From Terriglobia bacterium (GTDB lineage Bacteria > Acidobacteriota > Terriglobia > Bryobacterales > Bryobacteraceae), in assembly GCA_021324185.1 (NCBI GenBank), contig JAJPJN010000115.1:1-44203 (forward strand): 44,203 bases of DNA, read 5' to 3'. Shown here in pieces: positions 12,963-20,476 of this stretch. Position 1 is the stretch's first letter, and each line of letters begins with the position of its first letter. A model generated the notes under the pieces. It made no database searches and was not told the origin of the DNA. It saw only the letters and a program-made list of their open reading frames with translations. The position numbers and the translations under genes are program-made.

Positions 12963-13415
12963 ATGGCACGCCAAAATGGTCAGCCGCAAATCGACGAAAA
13001 GCTGGCCTGCTTCGGTATGCGGCTGGCGCGCTCCAAGATCCATCGTTGGGGTGTGTTCGCCACCGAATTTATACCCGCCCGCCGGAAGGTCATCGAGTAT
13101 ACCGGCGAAAAAATCAGCCGGCGGGAAACCAAGCGGCGCGCCAACGAGCGCGAACTGACGTACCTTTTTACGCTGGATTCCTATTGGACCATCGATGGCG
13201 CAGTCGGGGGGTCGGGCGCCGAGTACATCAATCACTCGTGCCAGCCGAACCTGACCTCGAGAATCGTCAAGGGCCACATCCTTTATATAAGCCTGCGCGA
13301 CATCCAACCCGGTGAAGAACTAACCATCGATTACCGGTTCGATAAAAAGGTGGAGCGTGTCGTTTGCCGCTGCGGCGCTCCGCAGTGCCGCGGCACCATC
13401 AATGTCCTGGATTGA
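12963..13415 (+). CDS. SET-domain protein with post-SET cysteine motif (putative protein-lysine methyltransferase)
   Basis: This 150-residue protein is almost nothing but a compact SET domain. RWGVFATEFIPA (29-40) leads into VIEYTGEKIS. The S-adenosylmethionine/pseudoknot motif NHSCQPN is at 90-96, ELTIDY is at 119-124 (with the catalytic-type Tyr124), and a CxCx4C post-SET zinc site uses Cys135, Cys137 and Cys142. SET enzymes methylate lysine side chains in proteins. Short bacterial members occur sporadically and mostly have unknown targets. All key residues are present, so it is probably active. It follows mdh by 49 nt. Its last 17 nt overlap the convergent BON lipoprotein gene. The substrate is not shown by the sequence. 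Confidence 0.9.
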   Translation: MARQNGQPQIDEKLACFGMRLARSKIHRWGVFATEFIPARRKVIEYTGEKISRRETKRRANERELTYLFTLDSYWTIDGAVGGSGAEYINHSCQPNLTSRIVKGHILYISLRDIQPGEELTIDYRFDKKVERVVCRCGAPQCRGTINVLD

Positions 13416-13953
13416 CTTGCAGATCGTCGATGACCTTATTGACGCCGTTGACCTGCAAAGCCGCCTGTTCGGCTAATTGCTTCTGCTGAACGGAATTGAC
13501 TGTCCCACGCAGGGTCACGACTTGCCCGGTCGTATCTACATCGATGCTGGTGACGGTGGAAAGGCCCACGTCGGCGGCCAGTTTCGCTTTCACTTTGGCG
13601 ATGATCGCGGCGCGATCCAGCTTCACTCCTGCCTTGCCCGCCTCGACGCGCAAGTCACGGCCGCCCTGCTCCACCTTTTCGGCCGGCTGTGATGTCCCGG
13701 AAGCTGCAGGACCCGTGCTGTTGAGTGCGGCTCCGAATTTCTGGCCGAAAGAATGGGCCTCCTGTTTGATCTCATGGCCGAGGGTCCTGGCATCCTGATT
13801 CAGGCGCTCTCCGGCGTGCCGCGCCCTTTCCTTGGCTTCGGCCCCGCGTTCTTTGGCAGTCTGCTGGCTCGATTGGCTGCAGGCCGCGAGAAGGAATAGC
13901 AGAACCAAGGAACACGTAAGTGCGGAACACGTAAGTGCGATCGGTCGCAGCAT
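13399..13953 (-). CDS. BON-domain lipoprotein
   Basis: From the chosen ATG at 13953 the protein has 184 residues. An upstream in-frame ATG at 13998 would add 15 charged residues and cannot be excluded; neither start has a well-spaced ribosome site. The N-terminus is a lipoprotein signal whose hydrophobic stretch ends in LLAAC-SQ, a good lipobox. A Gln/Ala/Lys-rich helical linker follows, then a C-terminal BON domain (GLSTVTSIDVDTTGQVVTLRG and VNGVNKVIDDLQV). BON domains bind phospholipid or membranes and occur in OsmY-like envelope stress proteins. The signal peptide contains a tandem ALTCS-ALTCS repeat made by a 15-bp duplication. The 3' end overlaps the SET gene by 17 nt. Confidence 0.85.
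   Translation of the reverse strand: MLRPIALTCSALTCSLVLLFLLAACSQSSQQTAKERGAEAKERARHAGERLNQDARTLGHEIKQEAHSFGQKFGAALNSTGPAASGTSQPAEKVEQGGRDLRVEAGKAGVKLDRAAIIAKVKAKLAADVGLSTVTSIDVDTTGQVVTLRGTVNSVQQKQLAEQAALQVNGVNKVIDDLQVNPGH
13909..13938. repeat. Perfect 15-bp tandem duplication inside a signal-peptide coding region
   Basis: GGAACACGTAAGTGC occurs twice head-to-tail, at 13909-13923 and 13924-13938. It is in frame and duplicates five residues (ALTCS) in the hydrophobic core of the BON lipoprotein signal peptide. The copies are identical, which suggests a recent slippage event. Confidence 0.9.
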
Positions 13954-14011
13954 AGCCTCTGCGCGTTCGACACCGGAATAGGTGCGGCGGTTACGCATCC
14001 CGGGAAATTCT

Positions 14012-14107
14012 TAGGCCTAAAACTGTTTTATCCGCGCACTTCGGAGATCTTTTGCACTAGGCTCCCACTCATGTGAATGAATAGGCTAGCCGATATGTAG
14101 CCTAGGC
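14012..14107. promoter_or_regulatory. TAGGC cluster and inverted repeat before the LuxR-type gene
   Basis: TAGGC occurs at 14012-14016, 14058-14062, 14082-14086 and 14103-14107, and its complement GCCTA at 14015-14019 and 14100-14104. TTAGGCCTAA (14011-14020) is a perfect palindrome. TAGGCTA (14082-14088) and TAGCCTA (14098-14104) form a 7-bp inverted repeat ending about 9 nt before the ATG at 14114, over the ribosome site. It may be an autoregulatory operator or a translation-control hairpin; that is inference. Confidence 0.4.
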
Positions 14108-14113
14108 AGGAAC

Positions 14114-14785
14114 ATGGAAGCTTACGCAACCAAAACACAGAAAACCGTTTCAATTTGCGAGACGCAGCCGCTGATGGTGAAAGGGCTGATGCACCTACTC
14201 GAGGCCACCGACGACCTCGAGTTCGGGGCTTCGCACGCTAGCCCGGCCGAATGGATGCTCAGTGCCGGCGCGAACAACACCGATGTGTTGGTCATTGATA
14301 AAGGACTGGGCGCTAAGACGGTGCTGGAGGCTCTAAACCAGCTCCCGGCCGAGCACGGAATGACGAAATCGACTGTTCCGGCGGTTGTGGTGTGGGGTAT
14401 GTCGATCACTGAGGCAGAGGCTCTCAAGTTTTTACAAGCAGGCGCCAAAGGAATTCTGCGCAAATCGGCCGACACAGACAAGATCCTGGCGTGCTTGCGC
14501 GCCGCGGCCCAAGGCCGCAGTTGGATGCAGGATTCTGTGTTCCGTGACTCCGCTCCCACAGATGCCCATATCCGCACAGATCTCACGCCGCGTGAGCACC
14601 AAGTGATGGAGCTAGTCGAGCAAGGCTTCAAGAATCGCGAAATCGCTCAGGAACTCGGCATCCGGCCCGGCACGGTCAAGATACACCTCAAACATATCTT
14701 TGAGAAAACCGGGGTTCGCGGCCGGCACGGATTGGCTTTGAACGGGCTTCGCCAAAAAGGCGTGATCTCGCTCCTGGCCTCCTGA
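14114..14785 (+). CDS. LuxR/NarL-family response regulator with an atypical receiver domain
   Basis: This 223-residue two-domain protein has an N-terminal receiver-like domain (about 10-132) and a C-terminal LuxR helix-turn-helix (about 155-215, with LTPREHQVMELVEQGFKNREIAQ and GTVKIHLKHIFEKTG). The HTH is canonical, so DNA binding is expected. In the receiver, the phospho-acceptor candidate is Asp62 (VLVIDKG) and the conserved lysine is Lys117 (LRKSAD). The usual acidic pair near the N-terminus is reduced to Cys15-Glu16, and the switch Thr/Ser after strand 4 is replaced by Trp-Gly (VVVWGMS). Phosphorylation may therefore be altered. No histidine kinase gene is adjacent. A TAGGC cluster and an inverted repeat lie just upstream of the start. 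Confidence 0.88.
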   Translation: MEAYATKTQKTVSICETQPLMVKGLMHLLEATDDLEFGASHASPAEWMLSAGANNTDVLVIDKGLGAKTVLEALNQLPAEHGMTKSTVPAVVVWGMSITEAEALKFLQAGAKGILRKSADTDKILACLRAAAQGRSWMQDSVFRDSAPTDAHIRTDLTPREHQVMELVEQGFKNREIAQELGIRPGTVKIHLKHIFEKTGVRGRHGLALNGLRQKGVISLLAS

Positions 14786-14858
14786 AAACCCGATTACGCA
14801 CCGGCGCTTGACATCAGGCGAATAAAAGGAGAATATAGCTGCTGAGAGGTTAACTCTC

Positions 14859-15830
14859 ATGCAGCAGGCAGCTCCACTTATCGGCATCGCCCGCTTGGCG
14901 GCGCAAAGCACCGTCATCAGCGAAAAGCGCCGGATCGAGTACCGCACTCTGCCGGCACGCCGCTGGCTAAACCGGTGCCAGTCCGCTCGTGTCCCATTCG
15001 ATTGGACCATTAATCCATACCGCGGCTGCGAGTACGGCTGCAAATACTGCTATGCGCGCTTCACGCACGAATTCATGGAGCTGCGCGATCCGGCAGCTTT
15101 TGAGACCCAAATATATGCCAAGGACTGGAATCCGGCATCGTTCCACGAAGAGCTGCGGTCGGCAAAACCCGGCCAGGTCATCGGTATCGGCACGGCAACC
15201 GATCCGTATCAGCCCGTCGAGCGGCGCCTGCGGCTCACGAAATCGGTGTTGTCCGAATTGCTGGTGCTGGAAGGCCTGACGATCTTCATCACGACAAAAT
15301 CGAATCTGGTCGCGCGCGACAAGAAACTGCTGAAGCAGTTATCCGAACGCAACCAGGTCGGTGTGACGATTACAGTGACCACCATGGATGCCGGCTTGGC
15401 TCGCCTGACGGAGCCGTATGCGCCGCGCCCGGATCTACGCATGCGCGCGGTTGCCGAGCTGGCCGAGGCGGGCGTCAGAACCGGCGTCATCGCGAATCCG
15501 GTGCTGCCATTGATTACTGATTCGGAAGCAAACCTCGAATCCGTTGCGCAGGCGGCAAAGAAAGCCGGTGCCTGTGAGTTCGGAGCTCATGTGCTGTTTC
15601 TGCAGCCGTGCGCCCAGCGTGTCTTTTTTCCATTTCTCGCCGAGAAGTTTCCGCAGCACTTGCGCCGCTACGAAGCTAGTTATCAATCGGGAGCTTACCT
15701 GCGCGGCGCCTATCCCGAGCGAATTGAAAAACTGGTCAATGCGATTCGTGAGCGTGCTGGTATTGCCCGCCGCGACCGGCAGAATTTCGTGCCGGAGCCG
15801 CCGCCCGGCTCGCAGATGCTGTTGTTTTAG
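14859..15830 (+). CDS. Radical SAM protein, spore-photoproduct-lyase-like (Rv2578c/PA0069 type)
   Basis: This 323-residue protein carries the radical SAM cluster motif CEYGCKYC (Cys57, Cys61, Cys64) preceded by TINPYRG. A TIM-barrel core follows (GIGTATDPYQPVERRLRLT, ITVTT, GVIANPVLPLITD). This arrangement belongs to the SPL-related group often annotated PA0069 or Rv2578c family, whose substrates are not established. It would bind a [4Fe-4S] cluster and cleave SAM to a radical. A TTGACA at 14808 lacks a well-spaced -10, and GAGAG/CTCTC (14844-14858) could form a small hairpin around the ribosome site. The stop codon overlaps the convergent DedA gene by 4 nt. Confidence 0.88.
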   Translation: MQQAAPLIGIARLAAQSTVISEKRRIEYRTLPARRWLNRCQSARVPFDWTINPYRGCEYGCKYCYARFTHEFMELRDPAAFETQIYAKDWNPASFHEELRSAKPGQVIGIGTATDPYQPVERRLRLTKSVLSELLVLEGLTIFITTKSNLVARDKKLLKQLSERNQVGVTITVTTMDAGLARLTEPYAPRPDLRMRAVAELAEAGVRTGVIANPVLPLITDSEANLESVAQAAKKAGACEFGAHVLFLQPCAQRVFFPFLAEKFPQHLRRYEASYQSGAYLRGAYPERIEKLVNAIRERAGIARRDRQNFVPEPPPGSQMLLF

Positions 15831-16495
15831 AGGCGCTCGGCCTCGACCGCTTCGGGCGCGCGCTTGCGCTTCACAAGCTGTAGGGCAACCGGCACCAATG
15901 ACAGCGCAATAATCAGCAACACCACTTTTTCGAAATTGGCGCGAATGAAGGCGATGCCGCCTAGATTGTAACCAAGGGTAACCATCAGGGTCACCCAGCC
16001 GCAGGCGCCGATTACGTTGAAAGCGGCAAAACGGGAATACCTCATCTTTCCCACGCCCGCAATGAACGCTGCAAAAGTGCGGATAATTGGCACGAACTTG
16101 GCGTAAATAATCGTTTTGCCGCCGTGGCGTTCATAGAACTCGTGGGTGCGGTCCAGGTATTCGCGGCGAAAGATCTTCGACTTCGGATTCTTGAACAGCC
16201 GGTAGCCGAACGTGGTGCCGAGAAGAAATCCAATGCCGTCGCCAGCGATGGACGCAATGGCCAGCATCACGATAATCGTCCCGATCTTCAACTTGCCTGC
16301 GCCGGCAACGATGCCCACCGTAAACAGCAGCGAATCACCGGGCAGGAAAAAGCCAACCAGCATGCCGCTCTCGGCAAATACGACCAGAAACAACAGGAGA
16401 TAGCCGGCCCACCCCGTCATGTTGGTGGACAGGAGCGCAATCAGCTTGTCCGGATTCGTGAGGCTATGCAGAAATCCGATGAACTGTTGAATCAC
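15827..16495 (-). CDS. DedA-family inner-membrane protein
   Basis: This 222-residue integral membrane protein is of typical DedA length. Diagnostic stretches are GFFLPGDSLLFTVGIVAG (about 46-64), the GDGIGFLLG helix, and FVPIIRTFAAFIAGVGKM with the conserved Arg. A C-terminal membrane segment is followed by a positively charged tail (VKRKRAPEAVEAERL). DedA/SNARE-associated proteins act as lipid transporters or scramblases, returning undecaprenyl phosphate or phospholipid across the membrane and affecting envelope integrity and pH tolerance. The gene starts 8 nt after the PpiD-like gene ends, so the two are very probably one operon. Its 3' end overlaps the radical SAM gene. Confidence 0.93.
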   Translation of the reverse strand: MIQQFIGFLHSLTNPDKLIALLSTNMTGWAGYLLLFLVVFAESGMLVGFFLPGDSLLFTVGIVAGAGKLKIGTIIVMLAIASIAGDGIGFLLGTTFGYRLFKNPKSKIFRREYLDRTHEFYERHGGKTIIYAKFVPIIRTFAAFIAGVGKMRYSRFAAFNVIGACGWVTLMVTLGYNLGGIAFIRANFEKVVLLIIALSLVPVALQLVKRKRAPEAVEAERL

Positions 16496-16503
16496 AGTGG
16501 CGC

Positions 16504-18432
16504 CTAGCTCTGGTAAGAGGACAGCAGCCGCGATAGCGCCGCATCGTTCATCTTGATTTTGCGCCGGCGCTTCAGCTCATCAACGACGCTCTGCCGGAAC
16601 AATGGCTGCTCGATTGACAACCGTTGCTGCGTAATTTCCTGCACGATTGCATCTTTGTTTTGCGCGAACTGGCTCATATCGGCCGGAATTTTCTGCGACA
16701 CCTCGCAAACAAACTGCCCTGTCTGAGCCGAAACCGGGCCAATCACAGCGCCCACGTTGGCTTTAAATGCTGGCGCCAAAAGACTGCCGGATCCGATGCC
16801 TTCCGCTGCGCCGTCGATGGTAAAGGGTGCCGCGGTCTTAACGGCCAGCCCGTATTCCTTCGCAATCGCCTCCAGGCTCTTGCCCTGCTTCGCTTCGGCG
16901 GCTGCCGCCGCGGCCGCTTTTTGAGCTAGCTGCGCCGATTCCGCATCCACATACTTTTGCTTCACGTCGTTTTCCACTTCGGCGAACTCGGCATTTCGTG
17001 GCGGATTAATATTGGTGACGACACCGAATGCTTCTTTGCTACCGTTCTGCAGATCCACTACATCTGTTGTCGCGCCCTTTGTGAGACTGAACAGCGCATT
17101 CGTCAACTCAGGGGCGTTATTGACATCCGGCAGAGAATCGTTCCGGGTGAGATTGCTGGCTCGGAAAAAGTGAAGATTGTATTTCTTGGCGATAGCCTCG
17201 GCCTGGCTGGGGTTCTTTATGATCTCGGCGCGCGCGGCATCCATCGCTTTCTTCAAAAGATCGGCCGCTCCCTGTTTCTGTGCATCGGCGAGCAACAGCG
17301 GGCGCACTTCGTCAAAGCTCTGGGTGTGCGCCGCTTGCTTGTCCTCCACCTGAATGATGTGATAGCCGTATTCGGTCTCTATCAGTCCGCTCGTTTCTCC
17401 CGGCTTGAGGCTGAAAGCAGCTTTTTCGAAGGCCGGTACGGTCTGCCCTTTTACGATCCAACCCAGCTCACCGCCCTTTTCGGCCGAACCAGGATCTTCC
17501 GAATTCTTTTTTGCTAATTCGGCGAAGTCAGCGCCATGATGTAACTGATTCAGCAGATCTTCGGCTTTCGCCTTAAGTTTCGGCACATCTTCTTTCGGCT
17601 TGCCCTGCGTTTTGATCAGAATGTGACGTACCTTCACACGGTCGGGAGTGCGATAGTTGTCGATGTTTTCCTGATATTCCTGCCGCAATTCAGCATCGGA
17701 GACTTTGACGTTCTGCACGAAATCGGCCGTGTTGCCGACGATCAGGTCGACGTCGCGCTTCTCCGGAATCTGAAACTGGCTGCGGTGGCTGTCGAAATAA
17801 GCCTTTATCGCAGCCGGATCTTTGTTCACCTTCGAGGCGAAATCTTTGGGCTCGAAATCAATGTACTTCAGACCTACCTTCAGGTTCTTGCGCTGGTACT
17901 CGGCGCGCGCCTCCTGGTCCGATACGACCAGCGCCTGTGCTTCCAGATTTTGTAAACGGCTTTCGAGCATCGCATCGCGCTGCTGCGTTTCGAACTCGCC
18001 CACCGTCATTCCCTGCTGCGCCAGTATCATTTGATACGTGCGCATATCGAAGTTCCCGCCGGTAGCGCCCGCAAATTCGGCGGCAATAGCATCCGCGAGT
18101 TCCTGGTCGCTAATATGCAGCCCCAGCTGGCGCGCCTTGTAGGCCATTGCCTTTTCTTCGATCAACTGGTTCACGATGGAAGGTACATACATGGCCAGCA
18201 CGTTGCGCGGGATATTCGCCTGGCCCCGGGTGATATTCTGCACCATCCGATCCACATCCGTGGTTGTGATCTGCTGGTCGCCAACCGTTGCAAGCACGTT
18301 GTTCCCCGTTGGCCCACCACCACCCGGCCCGCCGGGGATTAGATAGAGCAACATCGAAATGGACACTAAGCCCAGCAGTACGCCAAGCAGAATGCGCACA
18401 CTTTTCTCGCGGCTGCGAAACAGGTCAAACAT
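16504..18432 (-). CDS. Membrane-anchored peptidyl-prolyl isomerase, PpiD/SurA-like
   Basis: This 642-residue protein has a short cytoplasmic start (MFDLFRSREKS), one membrane anchor (about 12-33) and a Gly-rich linker (GGPGGGGP). A SurA-N-like chaperone region follows (about 45-180, with TTDVDRMVQNI and VNQLIEEKAMAYKARQLG). A parvulin PPIC domain spans about 265-375 (VRHILIKTQGK, SEDPGSAEKGGELGWIVKG, FSLKPGETSGLIETEYGYHII). A second, degenerate PPIC-like region and a helical tail make up the C-terminus. This is the PpiD layout: a periplasm-facing foldase helping newly translocated outer-membrane and periplasmic proteins. It fits the receptor-rich neighbourhood. An AGGAG lies unusually far (15 nt) before the ATG. 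It is the first gene of an operon with DedA. Confidence 0.9.
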   Translation of the reverse strand: MFDLFRSREKSVRILLGVLLGLVSISMLLYLIPGGPGGGGPTGNNVLATVGDQQITTTDVDRMVQNITRGQANIPRNVLAMYVPSIVNQLIEEKAMAYKARQLGLHISDQELADAIAAEFAGATGGNFDMRTYQMILAQQGMTVGEFETQQRDAMLESRLQNLEAQALVVSDQEARAEYQRKNLKVGLKYIDFEPKDFASKVNKDPAAIKAYFDSHRSQFQIPEKRDVDLIVGNTADFVQNVKVSDAELRQEYQENIDNYRTPDRVKVRHILIKTQGKPKEDVPKLKAKAEDLLNQLHHGADFAELAKKNSEDPGSAEKGGELGWIVKGQTVPAFEKAAFSLKPGETSGLIETEYGYHIIQVEDKQAAHTQSFDEVRPLLLADAQKQGAADLLKKAMDAARAEIIKNPSQAEAIAKKYNLHFFRASNLTRNDSLPDVNNAPELTNALFSLTKGATTDVVDLQNGSKEAFGVVTNINPPRNAEFAEVENDVKQKYVDAESAQLAQKAAAAAAAEAKQGKSLEAIAKEYGLAVKTAAPFTIDGAAEGIGSGSLLAPAFKANVGAVIGPVSAQTGQFVCEVSQKIPADMSQFAQNKDAIVQEITQQRLSIEQPLFRQSVVDELKRRRKIKMNDAALSRLLSSYQS

Positions 18433-18550
18433 AAATTACTGCGGAATCTCCTGCAGGAAACTTCTAAAGGACAATCGGCGGGACTAAGCTCGACCGACAG
18501 ATCTTTAGTGTAGTCGAATTTTTATTTTACCCCGCCACGCCATACTGGAA

Positions 18551-20476
18551 ATGATGTGGGGAGGTCAATCTGCCGAATCGCATGGCTATTCTTTGCCGGA
18601 AGTTCACGGCACAATTGCGACCTCGCATGCCCAAACCTGGAGACGCCTCTTTGCCTTCGCCGGGCCGGCCTACCTGGTCAGCGTCGGCTACATGGATCCG
18701 GGGAATTGGGCTACCGACCTCGAAGCCGGAGCGCGTTTCGGATACCGGCTGCTCTGGGTGCTGGTGGTCTCAAACGCCATCGCCTTATTGCTCCAAACAC
18801 TGAGCGCGCGTCTGGGAATTGTGGCCGGCCGGGATTTGGCCCAGGCGTGCCGCGACGAATACCCCCGGCCCATCAGCTACATTCTCTGGGTCCTGTCGGA
18901 AATCGCCATTGTCGCTTGTGACCTGGCTGAAGTGCTGGGCGCGGCGATCGGCCTGAACCTGTTATTTCATCTGCCGCTTTTGATAGGCGTTCTCGTGACC
19001 GCAGCGGATACATTACTTATCCTCTGGTTTACGCATGTCGGCATACGCATGGTCGAAGCCTTCGTGCTTGTTTTAATCGCCACCATCGCGGGTTGCTTCG
19101 CCTTTGAAATTTTTCTGTCGCGGCCTGATGCGGGCGCGCTGTTCGCAGGGCTCGTCCCTCGCATCGATTCCAGCACGCTGTACATTGCCGTTGGCATCTT
19201 TGGCGCCACCGTGATGCCGCACAACTTATATCTTCATTCCGCCCTGGTCCAAACACGCCGCCTGGGTAGCACTGCTCAGGAGAAGCGCATCGCATGCCGG
19301 TACAACTTGGCCGATTCCGCCTTGGCACTAAATGGGGCGCTATTCGTTAACGCCGCCATTCTGGTGATGTCGGCTGCCGTTTTCTTCACGCGGCATATTG
19401 TCGTTACCGAAATCCAGCAGGCGCATCAACTTCTGGCCCCGCTGCTGGGTACCACGGCCGCCAGTGTACTGTTCGGCGCGGCCCTGCTCTGCTCCGGCCA
19501 ATCTTCCACTCTGACCGGAACGATGGCGGGCCAGATCGTCATGGAAGGCTTCCTCCGCTTCCGCATGCAGCCGTGGCTGCGTCGCGCCGTGACGCGCTTT
19601 CTCGCCATCACTCCGGCCGCGTTGACCATCTACTTCGCGGGCGAAACGGGCAGTTACCGGCTGCTTATTCTGAGCCAGGTGATACTTAGCCTGCAACTGC
19701 CGTTTGCCGTAATCCCGCTCGTGCATCTGACTTCGGATCGCAGGCGTATGGGTGAATTTGCAAATGGCACATGGCTGAAACTCGGCTCCTGGTTTTGCGC
19801 CGCCTTTATTCTGGTGTTGAATGTCTGGCTGCTGTGGAATCAGGCCGCGGATTGGAGCGCTCAAACCGGCCGCTATCGCCTGCTGTTCATTGCCTGTGCC
19901 GTGATTGTAGGGATAGTGTTCTGCACATTGCTCGGCTACATTACGTTCTGGCCTCACACTCGCCGCGCTGCCCCGCCGGCCGAACCGGTTGCGGTAACGC
20001 TCGAGGAATCGGCCGCGCCGGTCTGGACGCCGCGCTCCTATTCGACGATTCTGGTTCCGCTGGATCACAGCGAATCGGACCGCGATGCGGTTGCCAACGC
20101 GCTTTCTTTAGCCAAGCTTCATCACGCCCGTATGGTCCTACTGCACGTGGAAGAAGGTGTAACCAGCCAGCTTTTTGGATCGCAATCGTCCACTGCGGAA
20201 ATAGCCGAGGGCCAGCAGTACCTCGCTGCCCTCGTAGAATCTTTAAACGATCAGAACGTAGATGTTGAAGTGCTTGTGCGACACGGCAAGAGTCCCGCGA
20301 AAGAGATTGCCGCAGCCGTGGCGGAAGTGCAGCCGGACGTCGTGGTGATGGCTTCGCACGGGCATCGCGGCATCAAAGATCTGATTTTCGGCACCACCAT
20401 CAATGCTGTGAGGCACCGCATCAAGGCGCCGCTCCTCATCGTCAGCGGCGGGCATAAGAATGACCGATCTCTCTAA
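18551..20476 (+). CDS. NRAMP-family divalent metal transporter fused to a C-terminal UspA domain
   Basis: This 641-residue protein consists of two parts. Residues about 30-480 form an eleven-segment NRAMP transporter. The metal-binding motif DPGNWATD (Asp49, Asn52) is in segment 1 and MPHNLYLHS in segment 6, the signature for Mn2+/Fe2+ uptake coupled to protons. Residues about 495-635 form a universal stress protein domain (STILVPLDHSESDRDAVANAL, VVVMASHGHRGIKDLIFGTT), with the nucleotide-loop glycines largely kept, facing the cytoplasm. Stand-alone MntH proteins are about 410-440 residues, so the fusion is real and not an overlap of frames. The Usp domain may sense ATP or stress and gate uptake; that is inference. 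The start is ATG 18551 or 18554. The last 17 nt overlap the hldD gene, implying coupled translation. Confidence 0.93.
   Translation: MMWGGQSAESHGYSLPEVHGTIATSHAQTWRRLFAFAGPAYLVSVGYMDPGNWATDLEAGARFGYRLLWVLVVSNAIALLLQTLSARLGIVAGRDLAQACRDEYPRPISYILWVLSEIAIVACDLAEVLGAAIGLNLLFHLPLLIGVLVTAADTLLILWFTHVGIRMVEAFVLVLIATIAGCFAFEIFLSRPDAGALFAGLVPRIDSSTLYIAVGIFGATVMPHNLYLHSALVQTRRLGSTAQEKRIACRYNLADSALALNGALFVNAAILVMSAAVFFTRHIVVTEIQQAHQLLAPLLGTTAASVLFGAALLCSGQSSTLTGTMAGQIVMEGFLRFRMQPWLRRAVTRFLAITPAALTIYFAGETGSYRLLILSQVILSLQLPFAVIPLVHLTSDRRRMGEFANGTWLKLGSWFCAAFILVLNVWLLWNQAADWSAQTGRYRLLFIACAVIVGIVFCTLLGYITFWPHTRRAAPPAEPVAVTLEESAAPVWTPRSYSTILVPLDHSESDRDAVANALSLAKLHHARMVLLHVEEGVTSQLFGSQSSTAEIAEGQQYLAALVESLNDQNVDVEVLVRHGKSPAKEIAAAVAEVQPDVVVMASHGHRGIKDLIFGTTINAVRHRIKAPLLIVSGGHKNDRSL

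Noticed and set aside
14808-14839. TTGACA as promoter -35 of the radical SAM gene
   Set aside because: The best -10 (TATAGC) is 20 nt away and the 17-nt position holds only GAATAT; too weak to list as a promoter.
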